From contig DJPC01000140.1 in the NCBI GenBank assembly GCA_002439665.1, positions 1 through 10,772 of the forward strand: a stretch of 10,772 nt of DNA, read 5' to 3'. This DNA is from Dialister sp. UBA6422 (GTDB taxonomy: Bacteria; Bacillota; Negativicutes; Veillonellales; Dialisteraceae). The first letter of the stretch is position 1. Every line of letters starts with the position of its first letter. A program made the translations under genes and the position numbers. A model generated the notes under the pieces. The model saw only the letters and a program-made list of their open reading frames with translations, had not been told where the DNA came from and searched no databases. Shown one piece after another: positions 1 through 6,743 of this stretch.

Positions 1-947
1 AACAACAATCGCTCATTTAGTTCCTTACTACTGAAAGAAGTGAATTAATGATATCAGATGGGCATTAAGGAACAGTCCCAATCCTTTTTCTAAAGACTTG
101 AAATTGTCTACTTTCATTCAAGGGAAAATGGTGTATAATAAAGATAAGTCAACAGAAACGAATCATGCATAAAAAGTATACCCTAAGCTGTATAGAAAGA
201 ATTGGATGGGCCCAGACCTTTCTTCTACGGTGTTGTTGTCCGAAGAAAAGAAGGGAATGATCCTATTCATGGATGGATATACAGGCTTACTATTGTGAGA
301 TATCCTATTTTCAGCGCTTAGCGTCATTTTTTGGAGGGGTAGCGCCTAAAAGTGATATCTGCCAAAGTAGATAGGTCTGTCTCCTTTTGCTTTGGAAAAG
401 TTTCCAGAAGAATAAAAAACACAGTATCTTTGACTGGATGGATGAATAGCAGTTTGTTGTGTTAACTGCGACACAGACATCAAGGAAAGGCTATATGCGT
501 TCTTTTTCATAAAGATTTATTTTTTATTCCTGCACAAAGTGAGTGTTTCTAAGGAAGCTTCATTCTTATTTTTTATCATGACAAAAGTCTGCTCACTGGC
601 CGAAGGTGTGACGGCGGAAAACGCAGGCTGTCACCTGTGATTGTTCCAAGAAATGTATATTTCAGCACACCCATGGTAGGTTTATAGCCATATGAATCTA
701 TCTATAGATCATTCTGAAAACTCCAAAAATACAAAAGCCTTTACCGGTTGCCATCCGGTGAAGGCTTTTTAAATGGTTGTTTGTTATTGGGGCTGATCAC
801 TTGCCAAGACGAAAGAGGCAGTCATCTAGGAGTTAGGGGTATTCGTGCATTTAAATGACAATTTCATGACTGGCTAGTTAGGAATGATGAGTTCGGAAAG
901 TAAATCTATAGTATTAAGATGTATACATGGTTTCATATATTGCTTTA
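1..947. other. Long stretch without a recognisable gene
   Basis: No open frame of useful length with a ribosome site is present on either strand. It holds a TATAAT-like hexamer at 134-139 without a convincing -35 box, a bulged hairpin at about 605-635 (GGTG/CACC and GAC/GTC arms, with an inner GCG/CGC stem and GAAAA loop), and the terminator at 733-770. Short broken frames around 180-500 look like decayed coding sequence, but I could not assign them to a family. Confidence 0.5.
733..770. terminator. Rho-independent terminator hairpin, possibly bidirectional
   Basis: A 14-bp stem pairs AAAGCCTTTACCGG with CCGGTGAAGGCTTT (one G-U pair) around a short loop. T residues follow on the plus strand and A residues precede it, so it could work both ways. 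No gene in the window clearly ends here on the plus strand, so it may close a decayed or upstream transcript. Confidence 0.7.
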
Positions 948-956
948 TGCTATAAT
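948..956 (+). promoter_or_regulatory. Extended -10 promoter for the 1049 gene
   Basis: TGC followed directly by a perfect TATAAT (951-956) forms an extended -10 element. No good -35 hexamer lies 16-18 bp upstream, which is common for extended -10 promoters. Transcription would start near 963, leaving a leader of about 85 nt before the gene at 1049. Confidence 0.5.
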
Positions 957-1048
957 CCATTCTAGAAAACTTTGGTTTAATTATTTCCAATTTTTTGATT
1001 AAGTCAGCATTTCTCTAGATATGTTATCTTTGGTAAGGAGATAGGCTA

Positions 1049-1723
1049 ATGAATGGTACACACCATCTTTTAGAAGAATCGGACACTCTGGATCCTGCAC
1101 TGAGAGCCATTGAAGTAGAACTTCTGGATCTGCAAGTCGATATTGATCACTGGATTATCCAAGCGGAAGGGTATCAGCCGAAAAATGTCATGCAGTTCTT
1201 TATTCATAAAGAGAGCTGGATGACTATTTTACATGATGCAGCTCAAAAAGTGTCTCAATTAGATTCTGAAAATCAACAGCAGGGGATGGATTACTTGGCG
1301 GCGGCGTATTATCATTTGGGTACGGCTTGTTCCTGGACAGAAATGTGGCATTATGCTTACGTATTATTAAGAGAGGGAATGCCTTTTGCAAAGAAAGCGG
1401 GAGATCCCAAAAACCTTTTCAAATATACAGAGGAAATGAAATATTATTCCCATGCTCCTAGAATGACTGATCAAATCAAAGCTTGCCAGACTGTGGCAGA
1501 ATTGGATGCCCTATTAAAAGCAGAAAGTGATATGGATAGTACTGCTTCTAAAAATACAAAGTCTGATGATTCTAAAAATGTTGTTGCCAAGGCCCCTAAA
1601 CATACGGGTGCAGCTACCCATACAGATACTAAGTCTGTTCATACAGGAACGGGTAAAGATCATGGCTGTTTTTGGACAATCATTGGTGTGATTATTTTTA
1701 TTGTCATGCTGGGGTTGCTATGA
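1049..1723 (+). CDS. Hypothetical helical protein with C-terminal membrane anchor
   Basis: I do not recognise the family. The start is supported by TAAGGAG at 1034-1040, 8 nt before the ATG. Three parts are visible in the 224 residues. Residues 1-159 look alpha-helical and acidic, and 81-118 have TPR-like spacing (AAAYYHLG, then WHYAYVLLREG). Residues 160-206 are a low-complexity linker rich in Lys, Thr, Ser, Asp and His, with repeated HTG/HTD units. Residues 207-224 are one hydrophobic segment that ends the protein. There is no N-terminal signal peptide, so this resembles a tail-anchored protein with its helical domain in the cytoplasm; the topology is inferred. It appears to be a single-gene unit, with its own promoter upstream and a strong terminator about 80 nt downstream. 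It could be a scaffold or adaptor, but nothing in the sequence fixes a role. Confidence 0.8.
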   Translation: MNGTHHLLEESDTLDPALRAIEVELLDLQVDIDHWIIQAEGYQPKNVMQFFIHKESWMTILHDAAQKVSQLDSENQQQGMDYLAAAYYHLGTACSWTEMWHYAYVLLREGMPFAKKAGDPKNLFKYTEEMKYYSHAPRMTDQIKACQTVAELDALLKAESDMDSTASKNTKSDDSKNVVAKAPKHTGAATHTDTKSVHTGTGKDHGCFWTIIGVIIFIVMLGLL

Positions 1724-1804
1724 AAATGTTGTGCTAAGAGGGGACAATGCTTGGGTTCGAAATTCCTATTAGATTTTGTGGATATTATGAAACATAGGGA
1801 AATG

Positions 1805-1858
1805 AACTGTCCGCCAATTGCTAGAACTAAAATCTAGCAATTGGCGGACAGTTTTTTT
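1805..1858 (+). terminator. Strong terminator after the 1049 gene
   Basis: A perfect 20-bp stem (1805-1824 with 1834-1853) encloses a 9-nt loop, and the final T run extends to 1858. It lies about 80 nt after the stop of the tail-anchored protein gene and about 110 nt beyond the end of the convergent phosphatase-like gene. The T run favours plus-strand termination. Confidence 0.9.
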
Positions 1859-1966
1859 ATAGCAAAATATAGTTGTCAATGTAAGAGAAGAAGTATTGAA
1901 GCCTCGAATACCCCTCCTGTCTAGGATTTCATTTAAATTCTTTTGATTCAATTAGCATTTATCTCG

Positions 1967-2422
1967 TCAACGTATCCAAGATACTAATTTTTTTAGCAGA
2001 CCCTGGCATGCCATTTCACTAGCTTGAAAGGTTTCTTCCCAGTTTTTGGTCTCATAAGGATTAGGAATCGGCGTGGCAATAGTGCTATAGGTAGAAAGAG
2101 GATGGATCTTTTCATCAATATCACCGCCGATGGTATTAAAGAGTTGGTTTTCCTGGGTGCTATCTGTGGGCAGGATAAAGTCGTACTCTTCATAGGATTT
2201 CCATGCCAAAGGGAAATGACGAAGCGGTGGCAATGGGATGTGATGATTTTTTAAAGTAGTTTTGCCATCTTCGCAAATGGATTGGACTTTTTTAGTTAAA
2301 CTGGCTGAAGCAACGGAAATACGGCTTTCCAAATGAGCTTGCTCAATGAAATGAGACATGAGGTATACAGACATGGGCGGCTCATTGCTGCTGGGATGAG
2401 ATAGAAATAACAGACGGATCAT
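1967..2422 (-). CDS. Low-molecular-weight protein-tyrosine-phosphatase-like protein, probably inactive
   Basis: This 151-residue protein matches the length and layout of the bacterial low-molecular-weight PTP family (about 150 residues). The family usually opens MIxVLFVCHGNICRSPM; here residues 1-17 read MIRLLFLSHPSSNEPPM. Later landmarks survive: VASAS (37-41), YEEYDFI (77-83), IGGDIDEKI (98-106) and NPYETKNWEETF (121-132). The nucleophile Cys8 is Ser, the phosphate-binding Arg14 is Glu, and the general acid Asp of the usual DPW/DPY motif is Asn121. All three residues needed for catalysis are therefore missing while the scaffold and reading frame are intact, so I infer a pseudophosphatase, perhaps binding a partner or ligand. 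I chose the ATG at 2422 because a perfect AAAGGAGG lies 8 nt upstream and the family's N-terminus begins there, although the frame stays open for 103 more codons. It is divergent from tctC. Confidence 0.85.
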   Translation of the reverse strand: MIRLLFLSHPSSNEPPMSVYLMSHFIEQAHLESRISVASASLTKKVQSICEDGKTTLKNHHIPLPPLRHFPLAWKSYEEYDFILPTDSTQENQLFNTIGGDIDEKIHPLSTYSTIATPIPNPYETKNWEETFQASEMACQGLLKKLVSWIR

Positions 2423-2526
2423 AGGAAAAACCTCCTTTGGACATACCATAAGCCATGAGGAAAGAAAAGCATGATAAAGCATCATTACCATGGATAACGA
2501 TTTCGCAAATTTCCTATTTCTTTTAT

Positions 2527-2556
2527 TATATGAAAGTTTTGTAAATTTTAGGTCAA
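2527..2556 (-). promoter_or_regulatory. Candidate promoter for the phosphatase-like gene
   Basis: On the minus strand TTGACC (2551-2556) is followed after 18 nt by CATATA (2527-2532), or after 20 nt by a perfect TATAAT (2525-2530). The resulting leader would be about 95 nt. Spacing is not ideal in the second reading, so the exact -10 is uncertain. Confidence 0.4.
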
Positions 2557-2680
2557 TTTCTATAGTCAAAGAATGATTCCAATTTGAGATAGTAATTTGC
2601 GAGTTATATTCTTCAGGGTTATGAATGAAAAAGAATAGGAATTTGTGCATATCATTTGAGCTGATATTTTCATGAATTAT

Positions 2681-2748
2681 TTCACATATGTCATATATGA
2701 ACTCTATATATAAAATATATAGAGTATACACTTATGTTATATATGAGT
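2681..2748. promoter_or_regulatory. Cluster of AT-rich palindromes upstream of tctC, operator-like
   Basis: An imperfect 21-bp palindrome (2681-2701, arms TTCACATATG and CATATATGAA) adjoins a perfect palindrome with 11-bp arms (ACTCTATATAT, 2701-2711 and 2715-2725). A third, partial copy of the half-site (GTTATATATGAG, 2736-2747) follows. The cluster ends about 10 bp before the -35 box of the tctC promoter, in the divergent region. That position suits binding sites for a dimeric regulator, although no regulator gene lies nearby. Confidence 0.45.
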
Positions 2749-2757
2749 TACTAAGAA

Positions 2758-2786
2758 TTTACATAATATTTACATGATGATACAAT
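2758..2786 (+). promoter_or_regulatory. Promoter of the tctCBA operon
   Basis: TTTACA (2758-2763) and TACAAT (2781-2786) are separated by exactly 17 nt, a near-consensus housekeeping promoter. Transcription would start near 2793, giving a leader of about 85 nt. A small AAGCT/AGCTT hairpin sits just before the ribosome site. Confidence 0.75.
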
Positions 2787-2878
2787 ACAGAAGAATAATT
2801 CTATGTCACTTGGGACATGGATTGGCGATGCAATATTTGCCATGAGGGGAAGCTAAAAGCTTATAAGGAGGCAATGTG

Positions 2879-3877
2879 ATGAATAAGAAATGGGCATGGA
2901 TTGGTATAGCAGCTGTGACGGCAGGCCTTGTGCTAGGTGGATGTGGCGGTAAAGCCAAGGGTGATAATAAGGCGGATGGTGCTTGGAAGCCGACGAAAGA
3001 TGTAAAAGTCATTGTAGCCTATAAAGCTGGTTCCGGTACTGATACGGGCGCTCGCCTATTGACCAATAGCGCTAAGAAATATGTAGGACAGACACTGGTC
3101 ATTGAAAACAAACCAGGTGCGGATGGTAAGATCGGCTGGACTGAACTTTCTAAATCTAAACCGGATGGATATACCATTGGCTTCATCAACTTACCGACGT
3201 ACACGACTTTGGCGCAAATGGAAGGTTCTGCGTTTACTGATAAGTCCATTGTTCCGATTTGCAATCATTTGACAGAAACTGCTGTAGTGGTGGTAAGAAA
3301 AGATGCGAAATGGAATGATTTGAAAGCTTTGGTCGAAGAGGCAAAGGCTCATCCTGGACAGCTGAAGTGTTCTACCAATGGGGTCCAAGCTTCTAATCAT
3401 ACGGCAGCCCAGCTTTTGGCACAGTCTGCAAAATTTGAATACAATGCTGTTCCTTATGGTGGTACAGCAGACCAACTTTTAGCTCTCCGTCAGGGCGAAG
3501 TAGATTTTTCCTGTGCTAAAATTGCAGATGTATCGAAACTGATCAACGGTGAAAATGCAGAGTTAAAAGTTCTTGGGGTTTATGCAGAAAAAAGAGATCC
3601 CGCATTACCAGATGTTCCAACTTTGGGTGAGCTAGGTTATTACAATAAATGGTATGGATCTGCTCGTGCTTTGGTAGCACCGAAAGGAACTCCAGATAAC
3701 ATCATTACATTTTATGAAGAGGCTTTCAAGAAGACCATGGAAGATCCAGAAGTGAAGTCCGCTCATGAAAAAGCTGGCATGGTGATTGATTTTAAGGACA
3801 GCAAAGAATTGGGCAAGATGATTGAAGAACAGATGGATTTCTGCAAGAATGTAGTTTCTAAGTTGTATGCTAAGTGA
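2879..3877 (+). CDS. tctC: Tripartite tricarboxylate transporter substrate-binding lipoprotein (TctC/Bug family)
   Basis: This is the extracytoplasmic receptor of a TctCBA secondary transporter, which captures a carboxylate and hands it to the membrane parts. The 332 residues begin with a short lipoprotein signal: basic MNKK, a hydrophobic core, and lipobox VLGGC with Cys22 as the probable lipidated residue. The mature part has Bug-family marks: VKVIVAYKAGSGTDTGAR (43-59), IENKPGA (75-81), PDGYT (95-99), and further on VPYGGTADQLLALRQGEVD, then LPDVPTLGELGY and a VAPKGTP segment. I prefer the ATG at 2879 to the GTG at 2876, because AAGGAGG at 2865-2871 is then 7 nt away rather than 4. It is first in the operon and separated from tctB by a large hairpin, so it is probably made in excess over the membrane subunits. 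The substrate cannot be told from the sequence; citrate, succinate-type or other carboxylates are all possible. Confidence 0.93.
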   Translation: MNKKWAWIGIAAVTAGLVLGGCGGKAKGDNKADGAWKPTKDVKVIVAYKAGSGTDTGARLLTNSAKKYVGQTLVIENKPGADGKIGWTELSKSKPDGYTIGFINLPTYTTLAQMEGSAFTDKSIVPICNHLTETAVVVVRKDAKWNDLKALVEEAKAHPGQLKCSTNGVQASNHTAAQLLAQSAKFEYNAVPYGGTADQLLALRQGEVDFSCAKIADVSKLINGENAELKVLGVYAEKRDPALPDVPTLGELGYYNKWYGSARALVAPKGTPDNIITFYEEAFKKTMEDPEVKSAHEKAGMVIDFKDSKELGKMIEEQMDFCKNVVSKLYAK

Positions 3878-3986
3878 TATATACAGGTTGCAGGCTAGAG
3901 ACGAATACTTTGAAGTAAAAGTTAGGCCTTTGAATAGATGATTTAATAAAAATCTGTTATGGGCAATTGTCTTGTCATACCTAGGT

Positions 3987-4043
3987 AAAGGGTTATAAAA
4001 GGTTATGAATCTATGGAAATACCATAACCCTTTATAACCTTTT
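3987..4043 (+). terminator. Large hairpin between tctC and tctB (attenuator or mRNA-stabilising)
   Basis: Two 21-nt arms (3987-4007 and 4023-4043) pair around a 15-nt loop with one G-U pair and one mismatch. The right arm ends in CCTTTT but no longer T run follows, so termination would be partial. Each arm is itself two near-identical 10-nt units (AAAGGGTTAT then AAAAGGTTAT on the left). The position, between a binding-protein gene and its permease genes, suits differential expression. Confidence 0.6.
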
Positions 4044-4093
4044 ATCATCTTGTGGTATCGTGTATTTCCCGTTATTTCAGAAAGGTGTGTTTT

Positions 4094-4552
4094 ATGAAAA
4101 AATCGGACATATATATTTGCGGATTCATGTATGCATTTTCCGCTTTTTTTCTCTATTTGACTCAAAGTTTCCCCTTGGGAGCTCGGCATTATCCTCATTT
4201 TGTCATTGGCCTCTTGGTGCTTTTGACTACCATTCGTATGGGGCATATGTTTAGAGATTACCGAAGAGAAGGGAAAGTGGTTAATGATATACCAGAAATT
4301 TTTGACGGATTTTTACCGAAACAATTTTGGGTTATGTTTGTTGCCTTTTTACTTTTCTTTATTTTGATGTATACCATCGGTTTCTATCCAGCAGCTTTGA
4401 TATATTTGTTGTTGTGCCTTTGGTATTTCAAAATTCGTCCATTGTATATCATCTTGGTACTGGTGGGGATGTTGGTTCTGGTCTTTGGCACCTTTGATTC
4501 CTTCCTAAATGTACCGCTGCCAATGGGAGAATTATTAGAGGAATTTATCTGA
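4094..4552 (+). CDS. tctB: Tripartite tricarboxylate transporter small membrane subunit (TctB)
   Basis: This is the small membrane subunit of the TctCBA carboxylate transporter. The 152-residue product is very hydrophobic, with membrane segments at about 5-24, 35-52, 78-94, 98-112 and 117-134; the last two or three may be arranged as a re-entrant pair. Typical TctB marks are the FPLGARHYPHFVIG stretch after the first segment (26-39) and GFYPA (96-100). A polar loop (53-77) separates the two halves. The start at ATG 4094 is supported by AAAGGTG 6 nt upstream; the frame is open back to a GTG at 4052, but that one has no ribosome site and lies beside the upstream hairpin. TctB proteins diverge strongly, so the assignment rests on size, topology and its place between tctC and tctA. 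Confidence 0.88.
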   Translation: MKKSDIYICGFMYAFSAFFLYLTQSFPLGARHYPHFVIGLLVLLTTIRMGHMFRDYRREGKVVNDIPEIFDGFLPKQFWVMFVAFLLFFILMYTIGFYPAALIYLLLCLWYFKIRPLYIILVLVGMLVLVFGTFDSFLNVPLPMGELLEEFI

Positions 4553-4748
4553 TGCCTGTGCGGCACTTGGAGTAAACACTAAGAGATAGAGTGGCTAGAG
4601 ATTGGAGTTAGTCAATAGGAAGAGTGTTAATGTCAAAGCGGATCGGCAACTGGCAGCGACTTATTTTGGCACTACGTAAATTATTCTTTAGTTTTGAGTT
4701 TCTGGCTGTTTACTCCTACTCTCTGATTTTAGGAGGAACGATAGAGAA

Positions 4749-6248
4749 ATGGATGCAAATACATGGACTTTAATGGCCCAAGGCTTTGGCAATGCCTTAG
4801 AGCCTATGAATTTACTCATGATGGTGATTGGCGTTACCATCGGGGTTGTGGTGGGCTGTATGCCAGGCCTTTCTGCGGCCATGGGGGTGGCATTGCTGCT
4901 TCCTTTGACTTTCGGCATGAAACCAGAAACGGGGATGATCATGCTAGGGGGCATTTATTGTGGGGCCATCTTTGGTGGTTCTATCTGTGCTATTTTGATA
5001 CATACCCCAGGGACGCCTGCATCGGCGGCAACCGCTATTGATGGGTATGAACTGACGAAGAAAGGAAGAGCAGGGAAGGCTTTGGGGACGGCCTGTATAG
5101 CGTCCTTCTTTGGGGGACTTTTATCTTGTATTTCTTTGTATTTCTTTGCCCCTATGCTGGCTGAACTGGCTATGAAATTTGGGAGTCCAGAATATTTCTG
5201 GCTGGCCCTTTTTGGTCTGACCATCATTGCCGGTGTTACTACTGGTTCTATGGTAAAAGGCCTTATGTCTGGTGCTTTCGGTTTGATTCTTTCTACCATT
5301 GGCATGGATCCTATGGAGGGGACAGAACGTTTCATGTTTGGTGTAGATGAACTCTATAATGGTATCAATGTCACTTGTGCCTTGATCGGTCTTTTCTCTA
5401 TGTCTCAGGTGTTTATTCTTATGGAAAAGGCTATCAAAGAGCGAGGAAGTATTGTTAAATTTTCCGATTCTGTTCTTTTAAAATTTCGCGAATTGAGACA
5501 AATTGGACCTACCGTGATTCGTTCCTGGCTCATTGGAAATATCATCGGTATTTTGCCTGGTGCTGGTGCATCTATTGCTTGCTTTTTAGGCTATAACACA
5601 GCCAAACAGTTTTCTAAAAAACCAGAAGACTTTGGAAATGGTTCTATCGAGGGCATCGCAGGTTCAGAAGCTGCTAATAACGCGGTGACCGGTGGATCCC
5701 TTATTCCTACATTGACCTTAGGCATTCCTGGAGAATCGGTTACCGCTGTGCTCATGGGTGGTCTCATTATTCAGGGGCTGCAGCCGGGGCCGGAACTTTT
5801 CACTAAATATGCGCCTATGACGTATACTTTCTTTGCTGGGTTTGTCATTGTTCAGTTTTGTATGCTTCTTATCGGTCTAGGTGGCTGCCGTATTTTTGCT
5901 CATATTGCAAAGCTTTCCGATGCCATTTTGATTCCCTGTATTTTTGTCCTTTGTGTGGTGGGTTCCTTTGCTATCAATAATAGTTTCGTAGATGTGGTGC
6001 TTATGTTTATCTTTGGTGTTATGGGCTACCTTATGAGAAAAATGGGACTCAATACAGCTGCTGTGGTGCTGGCTCTTATCCTGGGACCTATTGGTGAAAG
6101 AGGACTCAGAAGAAGTCTTTCCCTTTCTGGCAACGATGTATCTATTCTTTTCTCTACACCTATTTGCTGGATTCTCATTGTCCTTTGTGTGCTATCTGCC
6201 TTTTCTCCTCTTTTGATGGATTGGATGAAAAAAGCGAAAAAACAATGA
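4749..6248 (+). CDS. tctA: Tripartite tricarboxylate transporter large membrane subunit (TctA)
   Basis: This is the large, substrate-translocating subunit of the TctCBA carboxylate transporter, expected to have about 12 membrane segments. Its 499 residues match the usual family length of about 500. Family marks occur in two related halves: GCMPGLSAAMGVALLLPLTF (36-55), GGIYCGAIFGGS (67-78) and HTPGTPASAATAIDGY (85-100) in the first, then GILPGAGASI (267-276), EGIAGSEAANNA (301-312) and TLGIPGES (323-330) in the second. The start follows AGGAGG at 4731-4736 with a long 12-nt spacer; no better start lies nearby. A 196-nt gap separates it from tctB, longer than usual for this operon, and I see no promoter or terminator in that gap. 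No TctD/TctE-type two-component genes lie in the window, so control probably acts at the operon's upstream promoter. Confidence 0.95.
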   Translation: MDANTWTLMAQGFGNALEPMNLLMMVIGVTIGVVVGCMPGLSAAMGVALLLPLTFGMKPETGMIMLGGIYCGAIFGGSICAILIHTPGTPASAATAIDGYELTKKGRAGKALGTACIASFFGGLLSCISLYFFAPMLAELAMKFGSPEYFWLALFGLTIIAGVTTGSMVKGLMSGAFGLILSTIGMDPMEGTERFMFGVDELYNGINVTCALIGLFSMSQVFILMEKAIKERGSIVKFSDSVLLKFRELRQIGPTVIRSWLIGNIIGILPGAGASIACFLGYNTAKQFSKKPEDFGNGSIEGIAGSEAANNAVTGGSLIPTLTLGIPGESVTAVLMGGLIIQGLQPGPELFTKYAPMTYTFFAGFVIVQFCMLLIGLGGCRIFAHIAKLSDAILIPCIFVLCVVGSFAINNSFVDVVLMFIFGVMGYLMRKMGLNTAAVVLALILGPIGERGLRRSLSLSGNDVSILFSTPICWILIVLCVLSAFSPLLMDWMKKAKKQ

Positions 6249-6351
6249 GTGGCGATTGGAATGAAAAGGGATTTTTCTCCATTCTACATTTCCTTTCTGC
6301 CAATTACTTTTCCTTAGCCATATGCAATGGGCAAAATCTACGTAAAAAGTC

Positions 6352-6381
6352 TTGCATCATATAGATAAGATATGGTATAGT
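6352..6381 (+). promoter_or_regulatory. Promoter for the T-box leader and ABC transporter operon
   Basis: TTGCAT (6352-6357) and TATAGT (6376-6381) are separated by 18 nt, and TGG directly before the -10 makes it an extended -10 promoter. Transcription would start near 6388, about 15 nt before the base of T-box Stem I. Confidence 0.65.
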
Positions 6382-6387
6382 AATTCC

Positions 6388-6640
6388 AATTAATCATTTA
6401 TAGCGATGAAGAGAGAAAGTACAAAAAGGAAACTGCTACAGAGAGCCCTGCATGGTGGAAAAGGGCGTGGGGATTTTTTGGAAGTGCCTCTTGGAGCTGA
6501 TAAGCTGAAGATAGTAGGTTTATCCGGGGAGCCCGTTATAGCTATAAGTCGAAAGACTTACCAAGGTTTCTATGGTGACATAGAAATGAAATTGGGTGGA
6601 ACACGGAATCTCCGTCCCTTATAGGGATGGGGATTTTTTA
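6388..6640 (+). promoter_or_regulatory. T-box leader, probably sensing tRNA-Cys
   Basis: This leader RNA tests tRNA charging and controls read-through into the transporter genes. Visible parts in order: K-turn AGCGATGA (6402-6409); AGTA of the specifier loop (6418-6421); distal Stem I AGAGAGCCC (6440-6448) and GGTGGAA (6454-6460); GAA then GTGCC (6481-6488), with the returning strand CTCTT pairing to AAGAG; a Stem II/IIA region ending in CCGTTA; a perfect 8-bp hairpin with GTGA loop (6567-6586); and the T-box GGGTGGAACACGG (6594-6606). The antiterminator pairs GGG/CCC and ACGG/CCGT around the bulge. The specifier register reads either TGC (6485-6487, Cys) or GTG (6484-6486, Val). The bulge UGGA predicts tRNA discriminator U73, which fits tRNA-Cys and not the usual A73 of tRNA-Val, and C-ending specifiers are the norm. 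The downstream transporter also resembles cystine systems. Confidence 0.92.
6607..6639 (+). terminator. T-box terminator hairpin
   Basis: The arms 6607-6619 and 6623-6635 form a 13-bp stem with two G-U pairs and a 3-nt loop, followed by T residues. The left arm contains the CCGTCCC that otherwise completes the antiterminator, so the two structures exclude each other. About 104 nt separate it from the ATPase start codon. Confidence 0.9.
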
Positions 6641-6743
6641 TTTTGAAATGATGGATAGGCTGGGAAGAAATCAGTCATGGGATATCTCTTATGATTTCAT
6701 TTTCATGTCTTGCTGATGATTATATTTTGAAGGAAGGTAGAAT

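Noticed and set aside
180..500. Possible transposase relic (GYTG and FDWMDE-like fragments in broken frames)
   Set aside because: Fragments are short, interrupted by stops and change frame; the resemblance to IS66-type ends is too weak to call.
600..660. Possible cobalamin-type riboswitch
   Set aside because: A GC-rich bulged hairpin is present, but the conserved B12-box and core sequences are absent on both strands, and no gene follows at the right distance.
1769..1951. Open frame of 60 codons on the minus strand
   Set aside because: It is read through the perfect terminator stem, has no ribosome site and resembles no protein family.
2423..2731. N-terminal extension of 103 codons for the phosphatase-like protein
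   Set aside because: It is AT-rich, runs through the candidate promoter and palindromes, and the family N-terminus begins at 2422 right after a perfect ribosome site.
4052..4093. GTG start 14 codons upstream for tctB
   Set aside because: It has no ribosome site and abuts the intergenic hairpin; ATG 4094 has AAAGGTG at good spacing and a typical TctB N-terminus.
6406..6624. Open frame of 72 codons on the plus strand
   Set aside because: It has no ribosome site and coincides with the T-box leader, whose conserved RNA elements explain the sequence.
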